A DNA stretch of 64,000 nucleotides from Aeromonas sp. FDAARGOS 1405 (GTDB lineage Bacteria; Pseudomonadota; Gammaproteobacteria; Enterobacterales; Aeromonadaceae). The stretch lies in assembly GCF_019048265.1 (NCBI RefSeq), contig NZ_CP077311.1, forward strand, positions 4,287,001 to 4,351,000, written 5' to 3'. The translations under genes and the position numbers were made by a program. The notes under the pieces are model-generated. The model did no database searches. It was given only the letters and a program-made list of their open reading frames with translations, and was not told the DNA's origin. Shown here piece after piece: positions 44,483 through 53,625 of the stretch (position 1 is the first letter of the stretch; each line of letters starts with the position of its first letter).

Positions 44483-45308
44483 CGGCAAAGCGCGCAATGA
44501 TGGGGTTGTGATCCGAACTGTCGGTCGCCGGTGAACTCACCTCAACCAGGTCCAGATTGCGGTAGTAGAGGTGATCCAGCGGGCGGCCGAAGGCGGTGCG
44601 GCGCAAGTCAGGCACCGGCACGGCCTCTTGCAGGCCCAGCTCGTCCACCAATTTGCTTAACCAGAACTGACGTTTGTCGCTCCAGGTGTTGAAATCACCG
44701 GCCAGAATAACCGGCCCCTGATGGCGGCGCACCAAGGCAGTCAAATCGTTGAGCTGCTCGCGGAATGTGGCCATCCCCAGCTCGAAATTGACCGCATGGA
44801 TATTGATGACCATCACGCCGTCAGGATCGCCCTGCAGCGGATAGAGGCTCACCAGCCCGGATTTGGGGATGCGCAGCAAAGGCTCGGGAGAGCGCACGCC
44901 ACAGACGAACGCCTGCGGAGTCTTGGCCACCGTCATCACCCCGAACGACACGCCGCCCTGGGTGAAGGCTTGCAGCTGTTGCCAATGGAAATCACCGGCG
45001 CGCAGCCAGTCGAGCATATCGGGACGAGTGGCCGACTCTTGCAGCAGCACCAGATCCTGCCCCTTGGCGTAACTGTCCATCCCTTCGCGCCAGTTCTTGC
45101 GCTGGCCCTTGTAGAGATTCCACACCGTCACCCCGAATTCACGGGGCAGCGCCGTGGTCGCCAACGCTACCAGCGGCGGACGCTGGCAGTCGAGTCCCGG
45201 CACAATCCCTTGAGCTGTGACCAGATGGTTCTGATCCGGCACCTCAAAACAGCCTACCAACCCCAAGGTCAGCAGGGAGGTGCCAAGAATGCGATAACTA
45301 TTTTTCAT
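44463..45308 (-). CDS. Endonuclease/exonuclease/phosphatase family lipoprotein (YafD-like)
   Basis: The 281-residue product has a lipoprotein-type signal (LTLGLVGC) and an endonuclease/exonuclease/phosphatase domain. The relevant motifs are VWNLYKGQRKNWREG, LVLLQES, VINIHAVNF, GDFNTW and the terminal SSDHNPIIARF. These are the metal and catalytic residues of the superfamily. It resembles YafD, whose substrate is unknown. The lipobox suggests a location outside the cytoplasm. The 3' end has a 21-base tandem duplication. Confidence 0.82.
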   Translation of the reverse strand: MKNSYRILGTSLLTLGLVGCFEVPDQNHLVTAQGIVPGLDCQRPPLVALATTALPREFGVTVWNLYKGQRKNWREGMDSYAKGQDLVLLQESATRPDMLDWLRAGDFHWQQLQAFTQGGVSFGVMTVAKTPQAFVCGVRSPEPLLRIPKSGLVSLYPLQGDPDGVMVINIHAVNFELGMATFREQLNDLTALVRRHQGPVILAGDFNTWSDKRQFWLSKLVDELGLQEAVPVPDLRRTAFGRPLDHLYYRNLDLVEVSSPATDSSDHNPIIARFAAQSVTP

Positions 45309-45415
45309 TGGCTAACAACCGCCCGCCTTTGCTTTTTGTTGCGACCATCACAAACGTCATCCACGCCGACTAAGCTGATAGTCCCTGTTCCACCCAACCA
45401 GAAGGACGCTGTCTC

Positions 45416-45640
45416 ATGGCGAAAGAACTTCGGTACAACGTGACGTTTTATGATCAACAAGGAAATTGTCATCAAGTGGAGCTGTCCACCGTCTATCAGA
45501 TAAGACGGGATCCTCAATGCGATCTCTGCCTGTTCGACACCCTGCAATATGTGGGCTCGGAAGAGATGCTGGAACGCATGATACGGCAAAAAACCGGGCT
45601 TGAGCAGGAAATATCCATCATCAATGCCCGGCTGATTTAA
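45416..45640 (+). CDS. Small hypothetical protein
   Basis: The 74-residue polar protein (MAKELRYNVTFYDQQGN at the start) has an N-terminal part that could form beta strands and a C-terminal helix (SEEMLERMIRQKTGLEQEI). Three cysteines are present, two as CDLC. I do not recognise a family. GAAGGACG precedes the ATG at good spacing, and the stop abuts the convergent yciA stop. The codon use is normal for the region, so it is likely a real gene. Confidence 0.65.
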   Translation: MAKELRYNVTFYDQQGNCHQVELSTVYQIRRDPQCDLCLFDTLQYVGSEEMLERMIRQKTGLEQEISIINARLI

Positions 45641-46045
45641 TCAGGCACTCACCGGAACCGGGCGGGATTTGCCCTGTTCGTCGATGGCGACATAGGTGAA
45701 GATCCCCTCGGTCACACAGTAACGCTGGGCATCGTTCTCCCGCAGTACCGGCTTGACCCACACCTCCAGCTTGAGCTTCATGGAGCTGCGGCCGATCTTC
45801 ATGCAGCGGCCGTAGCAGCAGACCACATCACCCACCTTGACCGGACTGTGGAAGGTCATGCCTTCGACGGATACGGTACAAATACGTCCTTTTGCCAGCT
45901 CCTTGGCCATAATGCCCCCACCTATATCCATCTGGGACATGATCCAGCCACCAAAGATGTCACCATTGGGGTTGGTATCGGCTGGCATTGCCAGGGTTCT
46001 CAGCAACAACTCCCCATCGGGGTGACGTTTTGTATCTACCATCAT
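45641..46045 (-). CDS. yciA: Acyl-CoA thioester hydrolase YciA
   Basis: YciA hydrolyses a broad range of acyl-CoAs. The 134-residue hot-dog-fold protein has the family core TNPNGDIFGGWIMSQMDIGGGIMA with the catalytic aspartate, followed by TVSVEGMTFHSPVKVGDVVCCYG. I chose the ATG at 46045 because GAGAGAGG lies just upstream; a longer frame from 46183 adds unrelated residues that overlap the next gene. The next minus-strand gene lies 59 bases upstream. Confidence 0.93.
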   Translation of the reverse strand: MMVDTKRHPDGELLLRTLAMPADTNPNGDIFGGWIMSQMDIGGGIMAKELAKGRICTVSVEGMTFHSPVKVGDVVCCYGRCMKIGRSSMKLKLEVWVKPVLRENDAQRYCVTEGIFTYVAIDEQGKSRPVPVSA

Positions 46046-46104
46046 TACCGCCTCTCTCTCATGGATGGCGGCATGATAGGGGGCGATCCCCCCCTTGGCA
46101 AACC

Positions 46105-46923
46105 TCAATTGCCCGAGGCGGCAAGCTCGGCAAACCAGTGGGCCGGATCGGGCCAGCGATAGTTGAATCCCATCTGCTGGCAAATCAGCTGGCCGTCGAT
46201 GGGCTGAAATTCACCGGCAGGCTCGATAAAGACCGGTACGGGTAGCCCCTGCTGGCGAGCCGCAAAGGGATAAAACTGCTCGCGGCGCGGATGCACCGGC
46301 GCGCTCAGGTTGAAAACATCCCCGTCCTTGCCCTGCTCAAGCAGCAGCATGCAAGCCGCCACCACATCGTCCAGATGGACCAGATTGACCGACTGGGCGC
46401 CACCATCCAGCGTCTTGCCCGCGAGGAAACGGCCGGGATGGCGATCCGGGCCATAAAGGCCGGAGGGGCGCACTATCATCACCGACTCGAAACCGGCCGC
46501 CAGCACCGCCTGCTCCGCCGCCAGCATCCGCTCACCACGGGCATGGCGCGGTTTGGGCTGTTCACCCTCCTGCTGCCCCGCGCCCCATACCGAGGTGGCG
46601 CTGACAAACAGCACCCGCCGGGTGCCATTCGCTTTGGCCAACGCGCAAGCCCTTGCCACCGCCTGCGGATAGTCATCGGTCTTGCTGGGCGGTACGCAGA
46701 TAACCAGCGATTCGCAGGGGATGGGCCACGCATCCGACATATGGGCAGAAATCGTCAGCGGATAGGCATCGATCCCCTCCCCCTGCAGACGGGTCGCCTT
46801 CTCGGCGCTGCTGACCGTCACCGCAACCTGCTTGCCTGCCGCCAGCAGGGCCCGCGCCAGCGGCAGCCCCAGCCACCCCGCCCCCAGAATGCCGATCGTC
46901 CCGGCGAAATGTTGCTCTGTCAT
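46105..46923 (-). CDS. NAD(P)-binding SDR/epimerase-like protein (YeeZ-like)
   Basis: The 272-residue protein has an N-terminal Rossmann motif GILGAGWLGLPLARALLAAG and a dehydrogenase-like core with FVSATSVWG and VRPSGLYGPDRHPGRF, typical of extended SDR family members such as YeeZ. The usual YxxxK catalytic pair is not evident, so enzymatic activity is uncertain. It ends 59 bases before yciA on the same strand and may be cotranscribed with it. Confidence 0.82.
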   Translation of the reverse strand: MTEQHFAGTIGILGAGWLGLPLARALLAAGKQVAVTVSSAEKATRLQGEGIDAYPLTISAHMSDAWPIPCESLVICVPPSKTDDYPQAVARACALAKANGTRRVLFVSATSVWGAGQQEGEQPKPRHARGERMLAAEQAVLAAGFESVMIVRPSGLYGPDRHPGRFLAGKTLDGGAQSVNLVHLDDVVAACMLLLEQGKDGDVFNLSAPVHPRREQFYPFAARQQGLPVPVFIEPAGEFQPIDGQLICQQMGFNYRWPDPAHWFAELAASGN

Positions 46924-46979
46924 CGTCCCTTCTCCTGCTTGACGCTATTTGCCCCGCAGCTTACCTGCCTTGGTAGGAA

Positions 46980-48180
46980 AAGGAAGCCTTGGCTTGCAGA
47001 TATATAAATGCCGACAATGTGGTGGTACATGCTTCCCATTCGCTAACAATATCAGTAATTAAAATACTATATCTGACCTATACGATCATTTGTTAATCTT
47101 TAAAGAAAACCGGTTGTGTGACATTGTCATTTTCAAAACATCTATATTCTTAGCCTCACATACCCTCCTAATTTCATCTTCATGAGCAGAGGAAATTCTA
47201 GCACCTAAAATAACATGTTTTGGTTTTGGCATACTATAAGGCATTTCTTTTTGGAAAATCATATTCCCAAACACAAGCCTCCATTCTTTTTCATAAGCCC
47301 ACTCTGTACTTTTCATCAGGGCAACTTGATTAAGATAAAGAACATTATTAGTGGTTTTATTTTTACCAAAAACGTTACTGGCATCAAACATTTCATCTGA
47401 ATAAATAACAGGGTAGATTGAACTTGCTCTTAGATCTTCCTTTCCTAATTCGTAAAAATCATAACCTATACAAAAACCAGTATGATAACTGGCATAATGC
47501 GACCACATTAATATTGATTTTGGATTTTCAGAAAAACAACAAATCTTGAACATTTGCTTAAAACCTTCAGATGTTTCTCTCACAAGGTTTTTTGCTCTAT
47601 CTTTCATTACAGTACGTATAGCTTCTCCACAAGTACGACCATAATCAGGTCTTTCTGGATAACTAAGCTCAAGTAGCTTTACCATTGGATGAGGACTTTC
47701 TGCAATTGACTGAACTTGTTCTTCAGTTAACTGCTCTATTAATCCATTCTCTTGAGCCATTGATAAAACTGACTCCCTATTATCAGGATCCAGCTCTATA
47801 TCATAATGAAATGAGCAATCATAAGGGTCATTAAAATTTTTCGGGTCTGATAACCATATTGTGTCATCCAATAAATTTTTTATAGAGTTATCATTTACCG
47901 AGCGATATTTATAAAGAATCTTAGGTATGTGTTCATACTTAAGAGAAATAGCTTTTTTAATTTGCTCTACAGATGTTGTATTGGAAAACACCAACTTCTT
48001 ATATTCTTCAAACCAATCCATACTCTCCCCTATGACCTAAATAGATAAAGAATTATGTTATTTGCAGCCTTATCAATCATACCAGTACATTAATTCAAAT
48101 TTTGTTTGCTTTCAATTATTAACAGTCATAATTGCCAGCCCTACTCTGGGATATATAGGTTTCCTGTTTTCTATTTAACC
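46980..48180. other. AT-rich insert in GC-rich chromosome
   Basis: Base composition changes abruptly near 46980 and returns near 48180. The segment is about two-thirds A+T, whereas both flanks are near 60% G+C. It contains one gene (DUF2971). I see no integrase, transposase, tRNA or clear direct repeats at the edges. Composition alone supports acquisition from elsewhere. Confidence 0.75.
47086..48021 (-). CDS. DUF2971 domain protein
   Basis: The 311-residue protein matches DUF2971 by its conserved order: LYKYRSVNDNSIKNLL, IWLSDPKNFNDPYDC, CFSENPKSILMWSHYASYHTGFCIGYD, a VIYSDEM segment and WAYEKEWRLVF. The strongly conserved His, Trp, Cys and Asp positions suggest an enzyme, but no activity is established to my knowledge. 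There is no signal peptide or membrane segment. It is the only gene in an AT-rich insert with codon use unlike its neighbours, so it was probably acquired. Similar orphan genes are often carried as accessory cargo. Confidence 0.8.
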   Translation of the reverse strand: MDWFEEYKKLVFSNTTSVEQIKKAISLKYEHIPKILYKYRSVNDNSIKNLLDDTIWLSDPKNFNDPYDCSFHYDIELDPDNRESVLSMAQENGLIEQLTEEQVQSIAESPHPMVKLLELSYPERPDYGRTCGEAIRTVMKDRAKNLVRETSEGFKQMFKICCFSENPKSILMWSHYASYHTGFCIGYDFYELGKEDLRASSIYPVIYSDEMFDASNVFGKNKTTNNVLYLNQVALMKSTEWAYEKEWRLVFGNMIFQKEMPYSMPKPKHVILGARISSAHEDEIRRVCEAKNIDVLKMTMSHNRFSLKINK

Positions 48181-48181
48181 T

Positions 48182-48206
48182 AAAAAAGCGGGCCAATGGC
48201 CCGCTT
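48182..48206 (-). terminator. Rho-independent terminator after nifJ
   Basis: On the minus strand AAGCGGGCC (48198-48206) pairs with GGCCCGCTT (48186-48194) and is followed by more T. It lies 25 bases after the nifJ stop. Confidence 0.9.
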
Positions 48207-48230
48207 GGTTATATTTCACTCACTCCATCC

Positions 48231-51200
48231 TCACACCGGCGGATGGAAATGGCTGGCCTCGCGGGTGGCCATCTCCTCGTAGGTGGCCCACTTCTGCCAC
48301 GCCACTTGTTGCGCCACCTGCATCAGCCGTTCGGCCTCCTCCGGATGGCTCTGGGCCAGCACCCGATAACGGGTCTCCTCCTGCCGGTATTCAGCGAGGG
48401 GGATCGATGGGCGCAGGCTGTCGAGACTAAAGGGGTTCTGCCCCGATCTGCGCAGTACCGGGTTGTAGCGCATCAGCGGCCAGTGGCCAGAGGCCACGGC
48501 GCGTTTTTGCTGAGTTAGACCAAACTCCATATCGATGCCATGAGCGATGCAGTGGCTGTAGGCGATGATCAGCGACGGGCCCGGATAGGCTTCGGCCTCA
48601 CGCAAGGCCTGCAGCGCCTGCTGCGGATTGGCACCAAAGGCGATGCGGGCAACATAGACGTTGCCATAGGAGATGGCCTGCAACGCCACATCCTTCTTGG
48701 CCAGCGTCTTGCCCCCCGCCGCGAACTTGGCGACGGCACCGAGCGGGGTCGATTTCGACATCTGGCCGCCAGTGTTGGAGTAGACCTCGGTATCCATCAC
48801 CAGCACGTTCACATCGCGGCCGGAGGCGAGCACATGATCGAGCCCCGCCGAGCCGATGTCATAGGCCCAGCCATCGCCGCCGATGATCCAGACCGAACGG
48901 CGCACCAGCTGATCAATCAAGGACAGCAGCTCGCGAGCCTTGCCGGATTTCACCTCTTCCAGCCGCTCGCGCACTTGCGCGACCCGGGTGCGCTGGGCGC
49001 GGATCTCCGACTCCAGCCGCTGCGGGGCGTTGATAAGCGACTCGACCAATGCCTCACCCAGTTCCCCCTTCATCGCCTGCAAGGCCGCCACCGCCTGACC
49101 GTGATGCTGATCGGCGGTGAGACGAAAACCAAAGCCAAACTCGGCGTTGTCCTCAAACAGGGAGTTGGACCAGGCCGGCCCCTTCCCTTCGCCGTTCTTG
49201 GCCCACGGCGTGGTCGGCAGGTTGCCGCCGTAGATGGAGGAGCAACCGGTGGCGTTGGCCACCAGCATGCGGTCGCCAAACAGCTGGGTCAGCAGCTTGA
49301 GGTACGGGGTCTCGCCACAACCGGCGCAGGCGCCGGAGAACTCGAAAAGGGGTTCGAGGAACTGGGTGCCGCGCACCGTGGAGAAATCCACCCGCTCGCG
49401 GGCAGGCCAGGGCAGGCTCTCGAACCAGCGCAGCGCCTGTTTCTGACCAGCCAGATGGGGGGCCTTGTCCATCATGGTGATGGCACGTTCGCCCTCGTGT
49501 TCCTCATCAGCCCCGGCCCGCACCGGACAGGCCTGCACGCACTGGCCGCAGCCGGTGCAATCTTCCGGGTAGAGCTGCAGGGTGTAGCGGCTGTCGGGGA
49601 AACCCTTGGCGGTGACGGGCACCGACTGCGCCGCCTCGGGGGCGGTCGCCAGCCAGTCCTGATGGTAGAACTTGGCCCGCAGCGCCGCGTGGGGGCAGAC
49701 AAAGACGCAGTTGCCGCACTGGATGCAGATATCCGAATGCCAAATCGGGATCTCGCGGGCGATATCCCGCTTCTCGAAACGGCTGGTGGCGGTGGGATAA
49801 GTGCCATCCACCGGCAGCATGGAGACGGGGATCAGATCGCCGCGCCCCGCCAGCATCTCGCCGGTGACGCGCTGGACAAACTCGCTGCCACCCGGCGCCA
49901 ACGGCAGCGGATAGTCGCTGATCTGCTCCTCACCGGCCGGGATGGCCACCTGATGGAGATGGGCCAGGGTGTCATCCACCGCCGCGAAGTTGCGCTCAAC
50001 CACCTCGGGTCCCTTGCGGGCATAGCTCTTCTCGATGCTCTCCTTGATCAGCGCAATCGCCTCATCCCGCGGCAAGATGCCAGCCAACGCGAAGAAGCAG
50101 GTCTGCATGATGGTGTTGATGCGATTGCCCATGCCGTTGCGCTCGGCCACCCGATCGCCGTCGATGCAGTAGAGGCGAATATCGAGAGCGCGAATACGGG
50201 CACGCAGCCGCTCGGGCAGCTGGTCCCACACCTTGTCCGCCTCATGGGGGGCATTAAGCAGCAGGGTCGCCCCTTCCGCGGCATGTTCCAGCAGATCCAC
50301 CGACTCGACAAAGCCCCACTGGTGGCAACCGATAAAGCTCGCCTGCTCGATAAGCCAGGGGGCGTCGATGGGCTCGGGGCCAAAGCGCAGGTGGGAGACG
50401 GTGCGCGAGCCCGACTTCTTGGAGTCGTAGACGAAGTAGCCCTGGGCGTGGAACCCCTCCAGCTCACCGATGATCTTGATGCTGTTCTTGTTGGCGCCCA
50501 CGGTGCCGTCGGCACCGAGGCCGAAAAAGAGCGCCCGCACCCGACTGGCGGGCTCAAGATCACCGATGGGGTGCCAGGCCAGACTGAGGCCCGACACGTC
50601 GTCCACTATCCCCACGGTAAAGCGCGGACGCGGCGCATCGGATGCCAGCTCCTCGAACACCGCCGCGCACATGGCGGGGGTGAACTCTTTGGAAGAGAGG
50701 CCGTAGCGACCGCCACTGAGCCACGGCAGCCGCTTGATAAGGCCGCGCTGCAAGCCATCGATCAGCGCGCTCTGCACATCCAGCAGCAGCGGCTCGCCAC
50801 CGGCGCCCGGCTCCTTGGTGCGATCCAGCACCGCCATGCGCCGCACGCTCTGCGGCAGCGCATCGAGCAGCGCCTGTACCGGGAAGGGGCGATAGAGGCG
50901 AATGACCAGTACCCCGGTCTTGCGATCCTGTTGGTTGAGCCAATCCACTGTGGTGCGGGCGGTAGCCGCCCCCGAGCCCATCAGCACGATCACATCGGTG
51001 GCATCAGGCGCGCCGTGGTACTCCACCAGGCGGTAGTGGCGGCCGGTCAGCTCGCCGAGATTGTCCATGCATTGCTGCACCCGTGCCGGCACCGCTTCGT
51101 AGAAGGGGTTGACGCTCTCGCGGGACTGGAAATAGGTATCCGGGTTCTGGGCGGTGCCACGCATCACCGGATGATCCGGGTTGAGGGCCCGCGCGCGGTG

Positions 51201-51806
51201 GGCGCGCACCCAGTCGTTGTCGATAAGGGCGCGAATTTCATCCCGATGCAGGGCGGTGATCTTGTTCACCTCGTGGGAGGTGCGAAAGCCGTCGAAGAAG
51301 TGGATGAAAGGCACCCGGCACTGCAGGGTGACGCTGTGGGCAACCAAGGCCAAGTCCTGCGCCTCCTGCACCGAGCCGGAGGCAAGCATGGCAAAGCCGG
51401 TGCTGCGCGCCGCCATCACGTCCTGATGGTCGCCAAAAATCGACAGCCCCTGCGCCGCGAGCGATCTGGCCGCCACATGGAACACCGCCGAGGTCAATTC
51501 ACCGGCGATCTTGTACATGTTGGGCAGCATCAGCATCAGTCCCTGACTGGCGGTGAAGGTGGTGGCGAGCGCCCCCGCCTGCAGGGCGCCGTGTACCGTA
51601 CCGGCCGCCCCCCCTTCACTCTGCATCTCCACCACAGTGGGAATGTTGCCCCACAGGTTGGTCTGCCCCTCCGCCGCCCAGGCGTCGGCCAGTTCGGCCA
51701 TGGTCGAGCTCGGGGTAATGGGATAGATGGCACACACTTCACTCAGCTGGTACGCCACCCGGGCCGCGGCTTCGTTGCCGTCGACCATGATCAGTTCATG
51801 TTTCAT
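48231..51806 (-). CDS. nifJ: Pyruvate:ferredoxin (flavodoxin) oxidoreductase
   Basis: This cytoplasmic enzyme oxidises pyruvate to acetyl-CoA and CO2 and passes electrons to ferredoxin or flavodoxin. The 1191-residue single-chain form contains, in order, the pyruvate-binding domain (VCAIYPITPSSTMAE), the CoA-binding region, the EKR domain, two [4Fe-4S] motifs (CIQCGNCVFVCPHAAL and CTGCGQCVQACPV) and the thiamine-diphosphate domain (CAGCGETPY, NATGCSSIYGGN, GDGWAYDIG). The length fits E. coli YdbK (1174). The ATG at 51806 overlaps the upstream flavoprotein stop (ATGA). A longer frame upstream only reads through that gene. Confidence 0.96.
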   Translation of the reverse strand: MKHELIMVDGNEAAARVAYQLSEVCAIYPITPSSTMAELADAWAAEGQTNLWGNIPTVVEMQSEGGAAGTVHGALQAGALATTFTASQGLMLMLPNMYKIAGELTSAVFHVAARSLAAQGLSIFGDHQDVMAARSTGFAMLASGSVQEAQDLALVAHSVTLQCRVPFIHFFDGFRTSHEVNKITALHRDEIRALIDNDWVRAHRARALNPDHPVMRGTAQNPDTYFQSRESVNPFYEAVPARVQQCMDNLGELTGRHYRLVEYHGAPDATDVIVLMGSGAATARTTVDWLNQQDRKTGVLVIRLYRPFPVQALLDALPQSVRRMAVLDRTKEPGAGGEPLLLDVQSALIDGLQRGLIKRLPWLSGGRYGLSSKEFTPAMCAAVFEELASDAPRPRFTVGIVDDVSGLSLAWHPIGDLEPASRVRALFFGLGADGTVGANKNSIKIIGELEGFHAQGYFVYDSKKSGSRTVSHLRFGPEPIDAPWLIEQASFIGCHQWGFVESVDLLEHAAEGATLLLNAPHEADKVWDQLPERLRARIRALDIRLYCIDGDRVAERNGMGNRINTIMQTCFFALAGILPRDEAIALIKESIEKSYARKGPEVVERNFAAVDDTLAHLHQVAIPAGEEQISDYPLPLAPGGSEFVQRVTGEMLAGRGDLIPVSMLPVDGTYPTATSRFEKRDIAREIPIWHSDICIQCGNCVFVCPHAALRAKFYHQDWLATAPEAAQSVPVTAKGFPDSRYTLQLYPEDCTGCGQCVQACPVRAGADEEHEGERAITMMDKAPHLAGQKQALRWFESLPWPARERVDFSTVRGTQFLEPLFEFSGACAGCGETPYLKLLTQLFGDRMLVANATGCSSIYGGNLPTTPWAKNGEGKGPAWSNSLFEDNAEFGFGFRLTADQHHGQAVAALQAMKGELGEALVESLINAPQRLESEIRAQRTRVAQVRERLEEVKSGKARELLSLIDQLVRRSVWIIGGDGWAYDIGSAGLDHVLASGRDVNVLVMDTEVYSNTGGQMSKSTPLGAVAKFAAGGKTLAKKDVALQAISYGNVYVARIAFGANPQQALQALREAEAYPGPSLIIAYSHCIAHGIDMEFGLTQQKRAVASGHWPLMRYNPVLRRSGQNPFSLDSLRPSIPLAEYRQEETRYRVLAQSHPEEAERLMQVAQQVAWQKWATYEEMATREASHFHPPV

Positions 51807-53449
51807 TGGGACTCCTGTGGTTGGCGCAACTCGATGGCGTGACAAGGACACTGGTCGTGGCAGGCGCCGCAGCCGGTGCAGCGCTCGGCATCCACCTGAT
51901 AGCCCTTGCCCGGCCCCAGCTTCTCGATGGCCTGCTCGGGGCAGCTGCCGTAGCAGCCGTCGCACTCGAAGCAGTTGCCGCAGGAGTAGCAACGCGCCGC
52001 CTCGTAACGGGCGGCCACCTCATCCAGCCCACCGATGATCTCGCCAAAGTCGTCCCGCGCCCACGCCGGTTTGACCGGCTGATTGCTGGCGGGCGCGTGG
52101 GTCTGGAACCAGAGCTGCAACTGCTCCGGCCCCACCAGCGGGTAGGAGAGCATCTTCTGATAGTGGCGACCACGCAGCCAGGCATCCATGTGGCGCGCCG
52201 CCTTCTTGCCATGACCGGTGGCGATGGTAACAGTGCGCTCGGAGGGCACCATATCGCCGCCGGCAAACAGCCCGGCGACATCTGTCATCAGATTGCCCGC
52301 CACCTGCACCACCCCCTCCTTGTTGACCCGCACGCCGGGGATGCTCTCCAGCACCGAGAGGTCGACCTCCTGACCGAGCGCCAGAATAAGGGAATCCGCT
52401 TCGAGGGTTTCAAACTTGCCGGTGGGTACCGGCTTGCCCTCTGCATCCAGCGCCATCACCTCCACCTCGATATTGGTGTTGTCGAGCTGGCGGATGCTGC
52501 GCAGCCAGTTGATCTTGATCCCCTCCTCCTCGGCCTCATCGGCTTCAAAGGCGTGGGCCGGCATATGGTCCCGGTCGCGGCGGTAGATGATCATCGCCTC
52601 TTCCACCCCGAGGCGACGAGCGGTACGGGCCGCATCCATGGCGGTGTTGCCGCCGCCGTAGATGGCAACCCGCCGTCCCAGTTTTGGCGGTGGCAGTCCT
52701 TTCTCTTCGGCAAGACTGGCCTGCTCGAGGAAACTCACCGCATCGAGGATTTTTCCCGCTTCCCGGGCCGGAATATCGACCCGCTTGGCCAGATGGGCGC
52801 CGATGGCCATAAAAATGGCGTCAAAGCCCCCCTCGTCGCGCTCGCGCAGCACATCCTCCACCTTGTGGTTGAGGGTCAGGGTGACACCAGCCGCCACGAT
52901 GCGGGCCACCTCCCGATCCAGCACGTCGCGGGGCAAGCGGTAAGCGGGAATGCCAAAACGCAGCATGCCGCCGGCAAGCGGCCCCGCTTCGCGGATCTCC
53001 ACCTGATGGCCAAGCCGGTTGAGGTGCCAGGCGCAGGAGAGGCCGGAGGGACCGGCACCGATCACCAGCACCTTCTTGCCGCTGGCTGGGGCCGGTGGCG
53101 CAGGCAGCCAACCACGGGCCAGCGCCTCGTCGCCGAGGAAGCGCTCGATGGCATGGATGGAGACGGATTCATCCACCTGCCCGCGGTTGCAGGCACTCTC
53201 GCAGGGGTGATAGCAGACCCGGCCATGAATGGCGGGCAAGGGGTTCTCTTCGATCAGGGTCTGCCAGGCCGCCTCAAAACGGCCGGCCTGCGCTAAAGAG
53301 AGCCAGGCTTGGATATTTTCTCCGGCCGGGCAGGCGTGATTGCAGGGTGGCAGGGCCGGCCGCCAAACGGGTAGCCGGGTACGCACCGGGCCTGTTCCCG
53401 TTTTCAGGGAGAGATCCGGCAATGGGGTCATGTCCAGTTGTTTGCTCAT
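51803..53449 (-). CDS. NfnB/GltD-like FAD-NAD(P) oxidoreductase with iron-sulphur domains
   Basis: The 548-residue protein resembles the small subunit of glutamate synthase and NfnB. It has an N-terminal cysteine cluster (CNHACPAGENIQ, CYHPCESACNRG), an FAD-binding GAGPSGLSCAWHL, an NAD(P)-binding YGGGNTAMDAARTARR and the second FAD motif LFAGGDMVPSERTV. An added C-terminal ferredoxin region follows (CYSCGNCFECDGCYGSCP and CTGCGACHDQCPCHA). No glutamate synthase large subunit is nearby. It is translationally coupled to nifJ, so it probably exchanges electrons between NAD(P)H and the ferredoxin-level acceptors of pyruvate oxidation. The acceptor is inferred. Confidence 0.9.
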   Translation of the reverse strand: MSKQLDMTPLPDLSLKTGTGPVRTRLPVWRPALPPCNHACPAGENIQAWLSLAQAGRFEAAWQTLIEENPLPAIHGRVCYHPCESACNRGQVDESVSIHAIERFLGDEALARGWLPAPPAPASGKKVLVIGAGPSGLSCAWHLNRLGHQVEIREAGPLAGGMLRFGIPAYRLPRDVLDREVARIVAAGVTLTLNHKVEDVLRERDEGGFDAIFMAIGAHLAKRVDIPAREAGKILDAVSFLEQASLAEEKGLPPPKLGRRVAIYGGGNTAMDAARTARRLGVEEAMIIYRRDRDHMPAHAFEADEAEEEGIKINWLRSIRQLDNTNIEVEVMALDAEGKPVPTGKFETLEADSLILALGQEVDLSVLESIPGVRVNKEGVVQVAGNLMTDVAGLFAGGDMVPSERTVTIATGHGKKAARHMDAWLRGRHYQKMLSYPLVGPEQLQLWFQTHAPASNQPVKPAWARDDFGEIIGGLDEVAARYEAARCYSCGNCFECDGCYGSCPEQAIEKLGPGKGYQVDAERCTGCGACHDQCPCHAIELRQPQESQ

Positions 53450-53590
53450 ACATTGCTTTCTTCTTTTTGTGTGACAGGCCCCACCCGATGGCGCTTGATA
53501 CCGTGTAGCCGAGGCGGACGGTGGCCGGATGGGGAAGAAGCGAAAGCGTTAGAAACTGGGAACTGAGTCGATAATGGCCGCTTTTTTGTA

Positions 53591-53606
53591 CTGATTAGCG
53601 AATCAG
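53591..53606. promoter_or_regulatory. Palindrome upstream of the flavoprotein-nifJ operon
   Basis: CTGATT-AGCG-AATCAG is a perfect 6-bp inverted repeat about 145 bases upstream of the flavoprotein start and 20 bases after the stop of the solute-binding gene. It resembles an operator but does not fit the FNR spacing (TTGAT-N4-ATCAA), and no T-run follows on either strand. Confidence 0.35.
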
Positions 53607-53625
53607 GATCAAAAAATGTTGCACT

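Noticed and set aside
47086..48021. Assigning the DUF2971 gene to a known defence system
   Set aside because: No partner genes or diagnostic motifs are present; only the AT-rich composition suggests an accessory role.
48540..51842. 1100-codon open frame on the plus strand
   Set aside because: Antisense to nifJ. Its length reflects the codon bias of nifJ, and the product has no domain that I recognise.
53591..53606. FNR site upstream of the nifJ operon
   Set aside because: TGAT and ATCA are separated by six bases instead of four, so it is listed only as an unassigned palindrome.
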